Source: Sphingopyxis sp. BE259 (GTDB taxonomy: Bacteria > Pseudomonadota > Alphaproteobacteria > Sphingomonadales > Sphingomonadaceae). From it: a stretch of DNA of 64,000 nucleotides. The stretch spans positions 1,600,001-1,664,000 of the forward strand of contig NZ_JAVDWM010000001.1 in assembly GCF_031457495.1 (NCBI RefSeq). The letters are read 5' to 3'. Shown piece by piece: positions 10,492 to 20,275 of this stretch. Position numbers and translations under genes: made by a program. Within the stretch, counting starts at the first letter, position 1. Each line of letters begins with the position of its first letter. The notes under the pieces were generated by a model that had not been told where the DNA came from, ran no database searches, and saw nothing but the letters and a program-made list of their open reading frames with translations.

Positions 10492-12531
10492 GTGAGCATG
10501 AACTGGTTCCGCAAATCCGACCATTCCGATCCAGCCGCGGTTGCCGCGTCCTTACCGCCGTCCCCCGCGCCGGTTTCGGGCACGCCACCGCCCATCGTTC
10601 CCGAAACGCGGCGGCGCAAATGGCTGCGCCGGATCTCTCGCGGCTTTGCGATTTTCTGCATTATCTTCATGCTGCTCGTCGGCTGGCTGGCGCTGACCGC
10701 GCCGTTATCGAAATCGCTCGAACCGATCGCGCCGCCGCAGATCACCTTGCTCGCGTCGGACGGCACGCCGATCGCGCGGATCGGGGCGATCGTCGACACG
10801 CCGGTCAAGGCGACTGCGCTGCCCAAGCATGTCACCGGCGCCTTCCTGGCGATCGAGGATCGGCGTTTCTACACCCATATGGGCGTCGATCCGCGGAGTA
10901 TTGCGCGCGCGGTGTGGAGCAATGTGACCGGCGGGCGGACGCAGGGTGGCAGCACGATCACCCAGCAGCTGGCGAAATTCACCTTCCTGACCCCGAAACG
11001 CACGCTGGGCCGCAAGGCGCGCGAGGCGCTGATCGCGTTCTGGCTGGAGGCATGGCTGACCAAGGACGAGATTCTCGAACGCTATCTGTCGAACGCCTAT
11101 TTCGGCGACAATACCTATGGTTTGCGCGCCGCGTCGCTGCATTATTTCTATCGCCAGCCCGAAAAGCTGACCCCGGCACAGGCGGCGATGCTCGCGGGAC
11201 TGGTGCAGGCGCCGTCGCGGCTGGCGCCGACCAAGAACCCCGACCTTGCTGAAAAGCGGATGAAACTGGTGCTGAACGCGATGGTCGCCACCGGTTATCT
11301 GTCTGAGCAGGAGCGCAAGACGCTGCGTACGCCGCGTATCGATGTCCGCAGCCGCAATACGTTGCCCACCGGTACCTATTTCGCCGACTGGGCGCTGCCC
11401 GAGGCGCGCAAGCTCAGCGATGTCGCCTATTCACGCCAGACGATCAAGACGACGCTCGACGCGCGGTTGCAGGCTATCGCGCGGCGCGTGACGAGCCGTG
11501 CCGGGATTGGTCAGGCGCAGGTCGCGCTGGTCGCGATGCGCCCCAATGGCGAGGTCGTCGCGATGGTCGGCGGCAAGGATTATGCCGCCTCGCCGTTCAA
11601 CCGCGCGACGCAGGCCAAGCGCCAGCCGGGCTCGACCTTCAAATTGTTCGTGTATCTTGCGGCGCTGAAGGACGGCTGGGAGCCGGGTGATCTGATCAGC
11701 AACGAAGCGATCGAAACCGGCGCGTATCAGCCCAAAAATTCGGGCGGCACCTATTCGAAAACGATCACGCTAGAGGATGCGTTTGCGACGTCGAGCAATG
11801 TCGCTGCCGTCCGGTTGCTGCGCGAGGTCGGCGACGACAAGGTCATCGACATGGCGCGCGATCTGGGGGTCACTGCGCCGATGACCAAGGGCGACCCCAG
11901 CTTGGCGCTCGGGACATCGAGCATGACTCTGCTCGAACTGACCGCCGCTTATGCCGCGGTTGCCGCGAACAGCTATCCGGTGGTGCCGCACGCGTTCGAG
12001 GGCGAGGAGAAGGGCTGGTTCGAAAATCTGGTTTCGGGACCAAGTCGCTTCGGATCGCGCGTACACGGCGACATCGAACAGATGCTGCGCGCCGCGGTCA
12101 ATCGCGGAACAGGCCGCGCCGCGCGGTTGCCGCAGGCGAATTTCGGCAAGACCGGAACCAGCCAGGATAATCGCGACGCGCTATTCGTCGGTTATGCCAA
12201 TGGACTGGTGGTCGGGGTGTGGATCGGCAACGATGACAACACGCCGCTGCGCGGTATTTCTGGCGGCGGCCTCCCGGCGCGGATGTGGCGCGATTTCATG
12301 ACCCAGGCATCGGGGCAGAAAGCGGGGCCGCGGCGCGAAGCCAATCCGCGTGGCCCCGTCGAGCCGCAAGATATTCCAGATGTGGGGGCGATTCCGGTGG
12401 GCGACAACAGCAGCATCGGTATCGAAGGCGGCGACGCGGTGATTTCGACCGAAATCAACGGCAGCCGCATCGATCTGCGGTTGCCGATCCCGAAAGAGAC
12501 GCCTGCGGAACCGGCACCTGCGCCGCCGTGA
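10492..12531 (+). CDS. Class A penicillin-binding protein (PBP1A-like transglycosylase/transpeptidase)
   Basis: 679 residues from the GTG at 10492 (ATG at 10498 is an alternative). A cytoplasmic tail rich in proline precedes one membrane segment at about 50-70. The GT51 domain has AIEDRRFYTHMG with the catalytic Glu at about 122 and GGSTITQQLAK. The transpeptidase has PGSTFK (Ser about 381, the acylated serine), SSN and KTGTS. It polymerises and crosslinks peptidoglycan at the inner membrane. The C-terminus is proline- and acid-rich. The gene stands alone, followed by a dispersed palindrome. Confidence 0.93.
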   Translation: MSMNWFRKSDHSDPAAVAASLPPSPAPVSGTPPPIVPETRRRKWLRRISRGFAIFCIIFMLLVGWLALTAPLSKSLEPIAPPQITLLASDGTPIARIGAIVDTPVKATALPKHVTGAFLAIEDRRFYTHMGVDPRSIARAVWSNVTGGRTQGGSTITQQLAKFTFLTPKRTLGRKAREALIAFWLEAWLTKDEILERYLSNAYFGDNTYGLRAASLHYFYRQPEKLTPAQAAMLAGLVQAPSRLAPTKNPDLAEKRMKLVLNAMVATGYLSEQERKTLRTPRIDVRSRNTLPTGTYFADWALPEARKLSDVAYSRQTIKTTLDARLQAIARRVTSRAGIGQAQVALVAMRPNGEVVAMVGGKDYAASPFNRATQAKRQPGSTFKLFVYLAALKDGWEPGDLISNEAIETGAYQPKNSGGTYSKTITLEDAFATSSNVAAVRLLREVGDDKVIDMARDLGVTAPMTKGDPSLALGTSSMTLLELTAAYAAVAANSYPVVPHAFEGEEKGWFENLVSGPSRFGSRVHGDIEQMLRAAVNRGTGRAARLPQANFGKTGTSQDNRDALFVGYANGLVVGVWIGNDDNTPLRGISGGGLPARMWRDFMTQASGQKAGPRREANPRGPVEPQDIPDVGAIPVGDNSSIGIEGGDAVISTEINGSRIDLRLPIPKETPAEPAPAPP

Positions 12532-12556
12532 GGGAGGAAGGCCTCCCGCCCTTGAT

Positions 12557-12640
12557 CCGTTTGTGCTGAGCTTGTCGAAGCGCCTCTTCTCTGAACGTCA
12601 GAGGAAAGGACAGCCCTTCGACAAGCTCAGGGCAAGCGGG
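12557..12640. repeat. Dispersed palindromic repeat, family A, copy 1
   Basis: Inverted arms GTGCTGAGCTTGTCGAAG and CTTCGACAAGCTCAGGGC enclose a 35-base centre. The same arms occur at 25770-25855. It lies between the convergent PBP and DNA-repair genes and could fold into a bidirectional terminator. Repeats of this shape are typical intergenic REP-like elements. Confidence 0.85.
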
Positions 12641-12666
12641 TAATGGGTTTGCGATGCAATCTTGCG

Positions 12667-13752
12667 CTACTGTCCACGGTCTGCCAGCAGCTCGAACCCG
12701 CTTTCCCCCATCATCTCCCCATTGACGATCAACTCCACCGTATGGCGTCCTGGATGGTGCCGCCGGGTGCTGAAATCGCGGATGACCTGGCTGATCCGCA
12801 GCGACGCCGTCGCGCCTGCCGCAAGGCCGAAGGTCTTCCACTTGAAAACCTTCGCCGCGGTCTTGCCGCCAGCTCGCGCATAGTGGATGCGATAATCGAC
12901 CACCAACGGCTGGTCCTCCGCGGCGGTGGATGAAATTTCGGCGGTGATCGCGATCCGTTCGCCCAACCGCACCACCGGCGGATCGACGGCAAAATCGCGC
13001 ACCGTAACCGCTGCGCCATGACCGACGCCGATCAGCGCCAGCGCGCGCGGCTCGCCTTGTTTGATCAGGGTGCGTAGCGCGTGGCGAATGATCCAAGTGG
13101 TGTGAGCGTTGTCGTTCGGCCACCTCGACAGCCGTTCCAGCAGCCAGTCGGGGCGGTCCTTGGCAACATCGTTGAGATGATTGGCGACCGATTTGCGGAC
13201 ATAGAGGCTGGGGTCCGCCTTCAGCACCTCGAGGATATGCGCCGCGCGCGTCGGGTCGGCCTTCAGCGCCGGGACGCGCGCTGCCCACGGAAGCCGTGGG
13301 CGAGCGCCTTCGCTGGCGAGGCGGCGGACATGCTCGTCGCCGCTGTCCGTCCACCGCGCCATTGTCGCCAATGCGCGGTCGGTGTCCTGCGCGAGGAAGG
13401 GGCGGATCGCGAATTCGGCGGTGCCGAAGCGCGTCAGGTCGGCCAGCGCGGCCATCGACCGGTCGAAATCATGCTGGCCGTAACGCGCGACATATTCGGT
13501 AACCGCGACCGCCTGAAATCCGTGCGTCAGCCGCGGCGCCATCGCGCCGATGACATCCAGCGCCGCAATATAATCGGCAGGCAACGCCGAATGAAGCGCG
13601 TCGGCGATATGGCGCACCCGCTCCATGATCGACAGCGCGTCTAGGCCGACCGACGCCGCGGTCAGAAACGCTGATCGATTGAAGTGCGGCGATGCGGCGG
13701 TGCCGGCATCGGCGATCACGGCCAGCGCCTGCGGACCCAATATGTCCTTCAA
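12667..13752 (-). CDS. DNA alkylation repair protein, AlkC/AlkD-like HEAT repeats
   Basis: 361 residues from a TTG at 13752. The middle is built of HEAT-like helical repeats (DEHVRRLASEGARPRLPWA, ADPSLYVRKSVANHLNDVAKDRPDW, TTWIIRHALRTLIKQG), characteristic of AlkC/AlkD glycosylases that excise positively charged 3-methyladenine. A C-terminal beta-rich tail of about 100 residues follows, as seen in AlkC-type proteins. No ATG or GTG is present near the start: the frame stays open back to the stop of the upstream efflux gene, 12 codons before the TTG, and those codons (TEAISDNAPALL) look coding. The true start may therefore be a non-canonical codon such as ATT. Same strand as, and directly behind, the efflux operon. 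Confidence 0.82.
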   Translation of the reverse strand: MKDILGPQALAVIADAGTAASPHFNRSAFLTAASVGLDALSIMERVRHIADALHSALPADYIAALDVIGAMAPRLTHGFQAVAVTEYVARYGQHDFDRSMAALADLTRFGTAEFAIRPFLAQDTDRALATMARWTDSGDEHVRRLASEGARPRLPWAARVPALKADPTRAAHILEVLKADPSLYVRKSVANHLNDVAKDRPDWLLERLSRWPNDNAHTTWIIRHALRTLIKQGEPRALALIGVGHGAAVTVRDFAVDPPVVRLGERIAITAEISSTAAEDQPLVVDYRIHYARAGGKTAAKVFKWKTFGLAAGATASLRISQVIRDFSTRRHHPGRHTVELIVNGEMMGESGFELLADRGQ

Positions 13753-13788
13753 CAGGGCAGGGGCGTTGTCCGAAATTGCCTCGGTCCT

Positions 13789-15189
13789 TCAGCGCCGCTC
13801 GACCAGCCCGCCACCGAGTGCAACATACAGCGTCACCAGATTGTCGACCTGTGCGCGCCGGGTTTCGATCAGCGTCTGTTCGGCGGCGAACAGATTGCGT
13901 TCGGCGTCGAGCACTTCGAGATAGGTCGATACTCCCTCGCGGTAGCGTTTGCGCGCGAGGTCCGCGATTTGCCGCTGCGCCAGCGTGCCGCGTTCCTGCG
14001 CCTCCACCTGTTCGGCCAGATAGCGTCGCCCGGCCAGCGCGTCGGCGACTTCGCGGAACGCGCCTTGGACGGCGCGTTCATAGGTCGCGACCGCGATATT
14101 CTCGCGCGCCTCGGCGACGGTCAGATTGCCCTTGTTGCGGCCGAAGTCGAAGATCGGCAGGCTGATCGACGGGCCAAAGCTCCAGCCGAATCCGTCATTA
14201 CTGAACAGGTTATCGAGCGAACCCGATGCGAAGCCAAGGTTGCCGGTCAGCGAGATCGACGGGAAAAATGCGGCGCGGGCGGCACCAATATTGGCCCGCG
14301 CAGCACGCAGCCGTTCTTCGGCCGCCAGGATGTCGGGCCGCGCGACGAGCAGGTCGGACGGCAGTCCGGCGGTCAGCACCGGCGACTGCCCCTGCGCGAC
14401 AAGCGGCAGCGGCGCGGGCAGCGGTCCGGCCACTGGGCCGCCGGTTAGCACGTTCAGGAAATTGTCGGCCTGCGCCTTGCCGAGCTTCAGGCTCGCCAGC
14501 TGCGTCTCAGCCTGCGTCAGCAGGGTTTCGGACTGGCGATAGTCGAGCGCCGACGTCACCCCGGCGTCGAGCCGTCGCTTGGCGATCCGCAGCCCTTCCT
14601 TGCGGCTGGTCACCGTCGCCTCGGCGAGCGCAATCTGTTCGGTGGCGCCGCGCGAGGCGAAATAGGTCGATGCGACGTCGCGCACCAGCGCCAGCCGGAA
14701 TGCACGCTCGGCCTGCTCGGTGGCCAGATATTGGCTGCGCGCCGCTTCCGACAGATTCTTGACCCGGCCCCAGAAATCGAGCTCGAACGACGTGACCCCG
14801 ACCCCGACCGAATAGCGGCTCGTGGTGTCGGTTCCGGCCCCAGTCAGCGACGGACCGCGGCTGCGCGTTGCTTCGGCGCTCGCGCCCACCGTTGGCAGCC
14901 GATCGGCGTCCTGAATCCGGTACAGCCCGCGCGCTTCGTCGATCTGCGCAATCGCCACGGCCAGATCGCGGTTGCGCTCGATGGCTTGGGCAATCAGCAC
15001 TTCAAGCTGCGGGTCAGCGAAGAAGTCTTGCCACGCGATCTCTGTCGCCCGCTGTCCCAGCGTCACATCGCCCGCAAATTCGGCCGGATAATCGGGTGCG
15101 GTTGGCAGGGCCGGGCGCTCGTGCGGCGGCGCCATGTTGACGCACCCCGCGAGCGTCGTGGCAGCGAGCAGCGCGATCAACTTACGCAT
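13789..15189 (-). CDS. RND efflux outer-membrane lipoprotein, NodT family
   Basis: 466 residues. The N-terminus MRKLIALLAATTLAGC has a lipobox (LAGC), so the mature protein is lipid-anchored. Two TolC-like repeats are visible, with LFSNDGFGWSFGPSISLPIFDFGRN near the end. It forms the outer-membrane channel of a tripartite pump. I chose the ATG at 15189, with a GAGGAG ribosome site 8 bases upstream; an ATG five codons earlier would remove this spacing. The start overlaps the 3' end of the RND permease gene. Confidence 0.93.
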   Translation of the reverse strand: MRKLIALLAATTLAGCVNMAPPHERPALPTAPDYPAEFAGDVTLGQRATEIAWQDFFADPQLEVLIAQAIERNRDLAVAIAQIDEARGLYRIQDADRLPTVGASAEATRSRGPSLTGAGTDTTSRYSVGVGVTSFELDFWGRVKNLSEAARSQYLATEQAERAFRLALVRDVASTYFASRGATEQIALAEATVTSRKEGLRIAKRRLDAGVTSALDYRQSETLLTQAETQLASLKLGKAQADNFLNVLTGGPVAGPLPAPLPLVAQGQSPVLTAGLPSDLLVARPDILAAEERLRAARANIGAARAAFFPSISLTGNLGFASGSLDNLFSNDGFGWSFGPSISLPIFDFGRNKGNLTVAEARENIAVATYERAVQGAFREVADALAGRRYLAEQVEAQERGTLAQRQIADLARKRYREGVSTYLEVLDAERNLFAAEQTLIETRRAQVDNLVTLYVALGGGLVERR

Positions 15190-18100
15190 GACCCGGCTCC
15201 TCATGATGGCCTTTTTCGGCAGGTGACGGTGGCCGTTTGCGGCTCAGCCATTTGCGGACCGACAGATAGAAGAGCGGGATGAAGAAGATGCCGAGCAACG
15301 TCGCGGCGATCATCCCGCCCATCACCCCCGACCCGACCGCGATGCGGCTCGCCGCCCCCGCGCCGCTCGCAATCACCAGCGGCACCATGCCGAGGATGAA
15401 GGCGAGGCTGGTCATGATGATCGGCCGCAGGCGCAGTTTCACCGCCTCCATCACCGCGTCGAGCGTCGATTTGCCCTCGGCCTCCTGCTCGATCGCAAAT
15501 TCCACAATCAGGATCGCATTCTTCGCCGCCAGCCCGATGATCGTGATCAGCCCGACGTTGAAATAAATGTCGGCCGACAGCCCGCGCAGCATCGAGAACA
15601 GCACCGCGCCCAGCACCCCGAGCGGCACCACCAGCAGCACCGACACCGGCACCGACCAGCTTTCGTACAGCGCCGCGAGCAGCAGGAAGACGACGACCAG
15701 CGACAGCCCGAGCAGTAGCCCGATCTGGCCCGCCGACTGTTTTTCCTCATAGGAAATGCCGGTCCATTCGAACGCAAAGCCCGGCGGCAGCGTTTCAGCC
15801 AGCCGCTCCATCTCGGCCATTGCCTCGCCGGTCGATTGGCCGGGTGCGGGTTCGCCCGAGATCGTCATCGCGGGGTAGCCGTTGTAGCGTTGCAACTGCG
15901 GCGCCTCGGCCGACCATGCCGCTTTGCTGAACGACCCGAACGGCACCATGCCGCCGCTCGCGCTGCGGACGCGCAGTTCGAGCACATCCTGCGGGGTCAT
16001 GCGGCTGGCGGCGTCGGCTTGGAGCAGCACGCGCAGCACGCGGCCCTCGCGGGTGAAGTCATTGGCGTAGGCGCTGCCGAAACTGATGGCGAGCGTCGCG
16101 TTGACGTCGCCGATCGACAGACCAAGAGCGCGCGCTTGTACGCGGTCTATATCGACCTTCAGCACCGGGGCATCTTCCTGTCCCTCGGGACGGACATTGG
16201 CGAGCAGCTTGCTCTGCATCGCGCCGCCCAGCATCTGGTTGCGCGCCGCGACAAGCGCCTCGCGCCCGTTGGCGCCGCGGTCCTGCAGCTTGAAGGTAAA
16301 GCCGCTCGACGTGCCGAGTTCGGGGATCGACGGCGGGCTCAGCGAGAAGGCAAACGCCTCCTTGATCCCCATCAGCGTCCCCATCGCCTTGCCCGCGATC
16401 GCATCGGCGCTGTCGCCGTCACCTGTGCGTTCGTCCCACGGCTTCAGCGGGGTGAACATGATCGCGTTCGCCTGCCCCTGCCCGAAAAAACTGAAGCCGT
16501 TAACGAGCACGATATTCGCGACCTGCGGCTGTTCGGCAAAGAACGCCTTGACCTGCTTCGTCGCCTCGGCGGTGCGCTGCGATGTCGCGCCGGGCGGTGC
16601 CTGCACCACCGTGATCAGATAGCCTTGATCCTCCTGCGGCAGGAAGGATCCGGGCAGACGCGTGAACAGCAAGCCGGTCACCAATACCATTGCGGCGAAC
16701 ACGCCGAGCCAGCGCAGCGGCGCGGCCAAAATCTTGCCGACGCTGCCCTGATAACGATCGGTGGTGCGGCCGAACCAGCGGTTGAAGCCGCCGAAAAAGC
16801 GGTCGAAGAAGGCACCGATCTTGCCCTTGCGCGCCGTATCGTCGTGCGGCTTGAGCAAAGTCGCGCACAAGGCGGGCGTCAGCGTCAGCGCCAGCAGCGC
16901 CGAGAAAGCAATCGAGATCGCGAGCGTCATCGAGAATTGGCGATAGATGCCGCCGGTCGATCCGGGGAAGAACGCCATCGGAATGAACACCGCGATCAGC
17001 ACCAAGGTGATGCCGATGATCGCGCTGGTGATCTGCCCCATCGCCTTAACCGTCGCGTCATAGGGCGACAGATGTTCTTCGTTCATGATCCGCTCGACAT
17101 TCTCGATCACGACGATCGCATCGTCGACGAGGATGCCGATCGCCAGCACCATGCCGAACAGGGTGAGGACGTTGATTGAAAATCCGAACATCCAGAGGCC
17201 TAGACACGCCCCGGCCAGCGCGATCGGCACGACAATCGTCGGGATCACCGTCGCGCGCCAGTTCTGCAGGAACAGGAACATGACGAGGAAGACGAGCACC
17301 ATCGCCTCGACCAGCGTGATGACGACCTCTTCGATCGACAGCTGGATGAACGGCGTCGTGTCATAAGGGATCGACCAGGTGATGTCGGGCGGAAAGCCCT
17401 TCGCCAGCTCGGCCATCTGGGCGCGGACGCCTTCCGCCGTCGCCAGCGCGTTGGCGCCGGGGGTCAGCTGAACCGCGAGCCCCGCCATCGGCTTGCCGTT
17501 GAGTTCGGATGAAAAGAGGTAGCTCGCGGACCCCAGCTCGACGCGGCCGACGTCGGCCAGCGTCACCGCCGACCCGTCGGGGTTGGCGCGCAGGATGATG
17601 CTCTCGAACTGCTCGGGCTTGGTAAAGCGGCCCTGCGTCGTGATGACGGCGTTGAGCTGCGCGCCCTTGGCCAGCGGCTGGTCGCCCAGCTGGCCGCCCG
17701 GGGTCTGGCTATTCTGTTCCTGTACCGCGCCAAGGGCTTCGGCGGCCGACAGATTATAGGACGCCAGCTTTTGCGGATCGAGCCAGATCCGCATCGCATA
17801 TTCGGGTGCGAACGCCTGGACATTGCCGACGCCGTTGACCCGCCGCAGCTCGTCGAGCACCCGCGTGTTGGCGAAGTTGTTGACCTCCATCGGGTCGGTG
17901 TTGCCACTCTTCGACGTGACCGCGACGATCAGCAGGAACCCGGAATTGGCTTCGGTTACCGAAATGCCCTGGCGCCGCACGTCTTCGGGCAGGCGCTGCT
18001 CGACGCGGCGCAGGCGATTCTGCACTTCCATCTGGGCGTTGTCGATGTCGGTCCCGGCCTCGAAGGTCAGATTGATCGACGCTGTGCCGTTCGATTCGCT

Positions 18101-18346
18101 GGTCGAGGCCATGTAGAGGAAGCCCTCGACCCCGTTCAATTCCTGCTCGATGACCTGCGTGACATTCTGTTCGAGCGTCTTGGCATCGGCGCCCGGATAG
18201 GTGACGCCGATCGACAGCGACGGCGGCGCCACCGACGGATATTGTTCGATCGGCAGGCCGCGGAGCGCGATGATCCCGGAAAGCAGAATGCCGATGGCGA
18301 GAACCCATGAAAAAATGGGCCGGTCGATGAAGAAGCGGGGCGTCAT
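15182..18346 (-). CDS. RND multidrug efflux permease, HAE1 (AcrB/MexB-like)
   Basis: 1054 residues, the expected size. N-terminal MTPRFFIDRPIFSWVLAIGI, two large periplasmic loops and twelve membrane helices are recognisable. The proton-relay aspartate pair is in GILVDDAIVVIEN on helix 4, and the helix-11/12 region has LGMVPLVIASGAGA. It exports hydrophobic drugs, dyes or solvents using the proton gradient. It lies between the adaptor gene (6-base gap) and the outer-membrane gene (overlap), forming one minus-strand operon divergent from a TetR gene. Confidence 0.96.
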   Translation of the reverse strand: MTPRFFIDRPIFSWVLAIGILLSGIIALRGLPIEQYPSVAPPSLSIGVTYPGADAKTLEQNVTQVIEQELNGVEGFLYMASTSESNGTASINLTFEAGTDIDNAQMEVQNRLRRVEQRLPEDVRRQGISVTEANSGFLLIVAVTSKSGNTDPMEVNNFANTRVLDELRRVNGVGNVQAFAPEYAMRIWLDPQKLASYNLSAAEALGAVQEQNSQTPGGQLGDQPLAKGAQLNAVITTQGRFTKPEQFESIILRANPDGSAVTLADVGRVELGSASYLFSSELNGKPMAGLAVQLTPGANALATAEGVRAQMAELAKGFPPDITWSIPYDTTPFIQLSIEEVVITLVEAMVLVFLVMFLFLQNWRATVIPTIVVPIALAGACLGLWMFGFSINVLTLFGMVLAIGILVDDAIVVIENVERIMNEEHLSPYDATVKAMGQITSAIIGITLVLIAVFIPMAFFPGSTGGIYRQFSMTLAISIAFSALLALTLTPALCATLLKPHDDTARKGKIGAFFDRFFGGFNRWFGRTTDRYQGSVGKILAAPLRWLGVFAAMVLVTGLLFTRLPGSFLPQEDQGYLITVVQAPPGATSQRTAEATKQVKAFFAEQPQVANIVLVNGFSFFGQGQANAIMFTPLKPWDERTGDGDSADAIAGKAMGTLMGIKEAFAFSLSPPSIPELGTSSGFTFKLQDRGANGREALVAARNQMLGGAMQSKLLANVRPEGQEDAPVLKVDIDRVQARALGLSIGDVNATLAISFGSAYANDFTREGRVLRVLLQADAASRMTPQDVLELRVRSASGGMVPFGSFSKAAWSAEAPQLQRYNGYPAMTISGEPAPGQSTGEAMAEMERLAETLPPGFAFEWTGISYEEKQSAGQIGLLLGLSLVVVFLLLAALYESWSVPVSVLLVVPLGVLGAVLFSMLRGLSADIYFNVGLITIIGLAAKNAILIVEFAIEQEAEGKSTLDAVMEAVKLRLRPIIMTSLAFILGMVPLVIASGAGAASRIAVGSGVMGGMIAATLLGIFFIPLFYLSVRKWLSRKRPPSPAEKGHHEEPGHA

Positions 18347-18352
18347 GTCAGA

Positions 18353-19501
18353 TCAGCGCTTTGCCGGGTGCGTCGATGCCGTGCCCTTGGGCGGCGCGAT
18401 CCGCACCGGCTGGCCCGGCTGGACCTTTTGCAAGCCGTCGACGATCACTCGGTCGCCGGGGCGCAATCCGTCGAGTATCGCCCATTGACCGGCAACCATC
18501 GCGCCCAGCTTCACCGGGCGCGGGGTCGCGATGTTCTTGGCGTCGAGGACCATCACGCTTGCGGCGTCGGCGGCCAGTTTGACCGCCCGCTGCGGGATCA
18601 GCATGCCATCGGCGCGGTTGCCGGCAAAGATGCGCGCGCGCACGAACTGACCGGGCAGCAGCGCCGAGGCGGGGTTGGGGAATTCGGCGCGCAATGCTGC
18701 GGTCCCGGTTGCCTCGTCAATTGACAGATCGAGGAAGTCGAGGTGGCCGACAACCGGATAGGCGCTGCCGTCCTCCAGGATCAGCTGGACTTCGACGCGC
18801 TCCAATTGCGGCGCGCTGACCTTGCCCGACCCCATGTCGCGGCGGGTCGCCAGCAGGTCCGAACTCGACTGGCCGAAATTGACATAGACGCGGTCGATCT
18901 GTTCGATCGTCGTCAGCAAGGTGCCCTGTCCGGCGCTGACCAGCGCGCCCTCGGTGACTTCGGCGCGGCGGGCGCGGCCTGAAATCGGGGCGGTCACCGA
19001 CGCATAGCCCAGGTTGAGCCGCGCCGATTGCAGATTGGCCTGCGCCGCTTGCACATCGGCTTCGGCGGTGCGCTGCGCGGCGACCGCAGCATCATATTCC
19101 TGTTTGCCGATCGCCTGATCGGCCAGCAGCGGCTGATAACGGGCGACGACCTGCCGCGCGTTGGCGGCGGTCGCCTGCGCCCGCGCCAACTGCGCCCGCG
19201 CCGCGTTTGAGGTCGCGGTCAACTGGCGCGGATCAATGCGGAACAACGACGTCCCGGCGCGCACGAAGCTGCCTTCGTTGAACAGCCGCCGTTCGACGAT
19301 GCCGTCGACCCGCGCGCGGACTTCGGAGGTGCGATACGCCTGGACGCGGCCGGGCAGCTCGATCACATTCGGCACCGCCTGCGAGCGGACGGTGACGATG
19401 CTGACCTCGGGCGGTGGTGGGGCAGCGGGCTGCTCCGACGAACAGGCGGTGAGCAACAGGGCCAGCGCGGCGACGCTGACGAAAGACCGGGCGCGACTCA
19501 T
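18353..19501 (-). CDS. RND efflux periplasmic adaptor lipoprotein (AcrA/MexA-like)
   Basis: 382 residues from the ATG at 19501. The start is supported by an AGGGG ribosome site and a lipoprotein signal MSRARSFVSVAALALLLTAC. The barrel-sandwich, long alpha-hairpin (AARAQLARAQATAANARQVVARYQPLL region) and beta-barrel domains of the HlyD/AcrA family follow. It bridges the inner-membrane pump and the outer-membrane channel. A longer in-frame reading upstream crosses the promoter and operator region and is rejected. It is the first gene of the pump operon. Confidence 0.93.
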   Translation of the reverse strand: MSRARSFVSVAALALLLTACSSEQPAAPPPPEVSIVTVRSQAVPNVIELPGRVQAYRTSEVRARVDGIVERRLFNEGSFVRAGTSLFRIDPRQLTATSNAARAQLARAQATAANARQVVARYQPLLADQAIGKQEYDAAVAAQRTAEADVQAAQANLQSARLNLGYASVTAPISGRARRAEVTEGALVSAGQGTLLTTIEQIDRVYVNFGQSSSDLLATRRDMGSGKVSAPQLERVEVQLILEDGSAYPVVGHLDFLDLSIDEATGTAALRAEFPNPASALLPGQFVRARIFAGNRADGMLIPQRAVKLAADAASVMVLDAKNIATPRPVKLGAMVAGQWAILDGLRPGDRVIVDGLQKVQPGQPVRIAPPKGTASTHPAKR

Positions 19502-19569
19502 AAGAACCCCTGCGTATTGCTGAATTTTGAAACGAAAATGACGCGAAAAACGCGTTGCAATATGCGGCG

Positions 19570-19585
19570 TGTAATTTAGATTACA
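19570..19585. promoter_or_regulatory. Candidate TetR operator (perfect dyad)
   Basis: TGTAATTTAGATTACA is a perfect 6-base inverted repeat with a 4-base spacer. It sits in the 110-base gap between the divergent efflux operon (start 19501) and the TetR gene (start 19612). Position and symmetry fit an autoregulatory operator controlling both directions. Confidence 0.7.
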
Positions 19586-19611
19586 GAAAAGCGCAAGGGA
19601 GAGAATCGCGC

Positions 19612-20247
19612 ATGACAAAATCCATCCTGCTCGGCTGTCGGCCGGAGCCACCCTCGTTGCGCGAGCGTCGTCAGGGCGCGATCATGGACGCCGCCGAGGC
19701 GCTGTTTCTGGAACAGGGCTATGACCGCACCAGCCTGGCCGAAATCGTCAAACGGTCGGGCGGTTCGCTCGCGACCCTCTATGACCTGTTCGGCAACAAG
19801 CAGGGACTGCTCCACGCGATCGCTGCCCGCTGGGGCGACGAAACCGCGCTCGAACCGGTCGATCCACACGCGGCGTCGAACCAATCGAACGCCGAGGTGC
19901 TCACGCGCTATGCGCGCCGCCAATGCGAGATGATGCGGTCACCGCGGGCGGTCGCGCTGATGCGGATGCTGATTTCGGAAAGTTTGCGGGATCGCGAGTT
20001 TGCGCTGCAAATCTATCGCGATCTGCATATTCCCGCGGTCGAAGAGATGTCGGCATTGTTCACCAAATGGGCGGCAGCAGGGGAGGCCGAAATCGACGAT
20101 CCCGAAGCCGCGGCGAAATTGTTACTCAGCATCGTCATCGGCGACTCGATGCTCCACGCGCTGGCGGGTCTGCAGGACGAGTGGCTCGATAACGACCAGT
20201 TGGACTGGCGCCTGCGACCGTTCCTTGCCCATTTCAAGATCACCTAG
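19612..20247 (+). CDS. TetR/AcrR family regulator of the adjacent efflux pump
   Basis: 211 residues from the ATG at 19612, preceded by a GGGAGAG ribosome site. The helix-turn-helix lies at about 25-70 (RQGAIMDAAEALFLEQGYDRTSLAEIVKRSGGSLATLYDLFGNKQGL), followed by an all-helical ligand domain with a TetR_C-type FALQIYRDLHIPAVEEM segment. It is divergent from the RND operon across a perfect dyad, the usual layout for a local drug-responsive repressor. An upstream in-frame extension would begin inside the operator, so it is not used. Confidence 0.92.
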   Translation: MTKSILLGCRPEPPSLRERRQGAIMDAAEALFLEQGYDRTSLAEIVKRSGGSLATLYDLFGNKQGLLHAIAARWGDETALEPVDPHAASNQSNAEVLTRYARRQCEMMRSPRAVALMRMLISESLRDREFALQIYRDLHIPAVEEMSALFTKWAAAGEAEIDDPEAAAKLLLSIVIGDSMLHALAGLQDEWLDNDQLDWRLRPFLAHFKIT

Positions 20248-20275
20248 CATCGACGTCAGCTGGCGGCGCAGTCTA

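Noticed and set aside
15836-17179. Plus-strand open frame (447 codons) inside the RND permease gene
   Set aside because: Antisense to a textbook AcrB-like gene, with no recognisable domain and biased composition.
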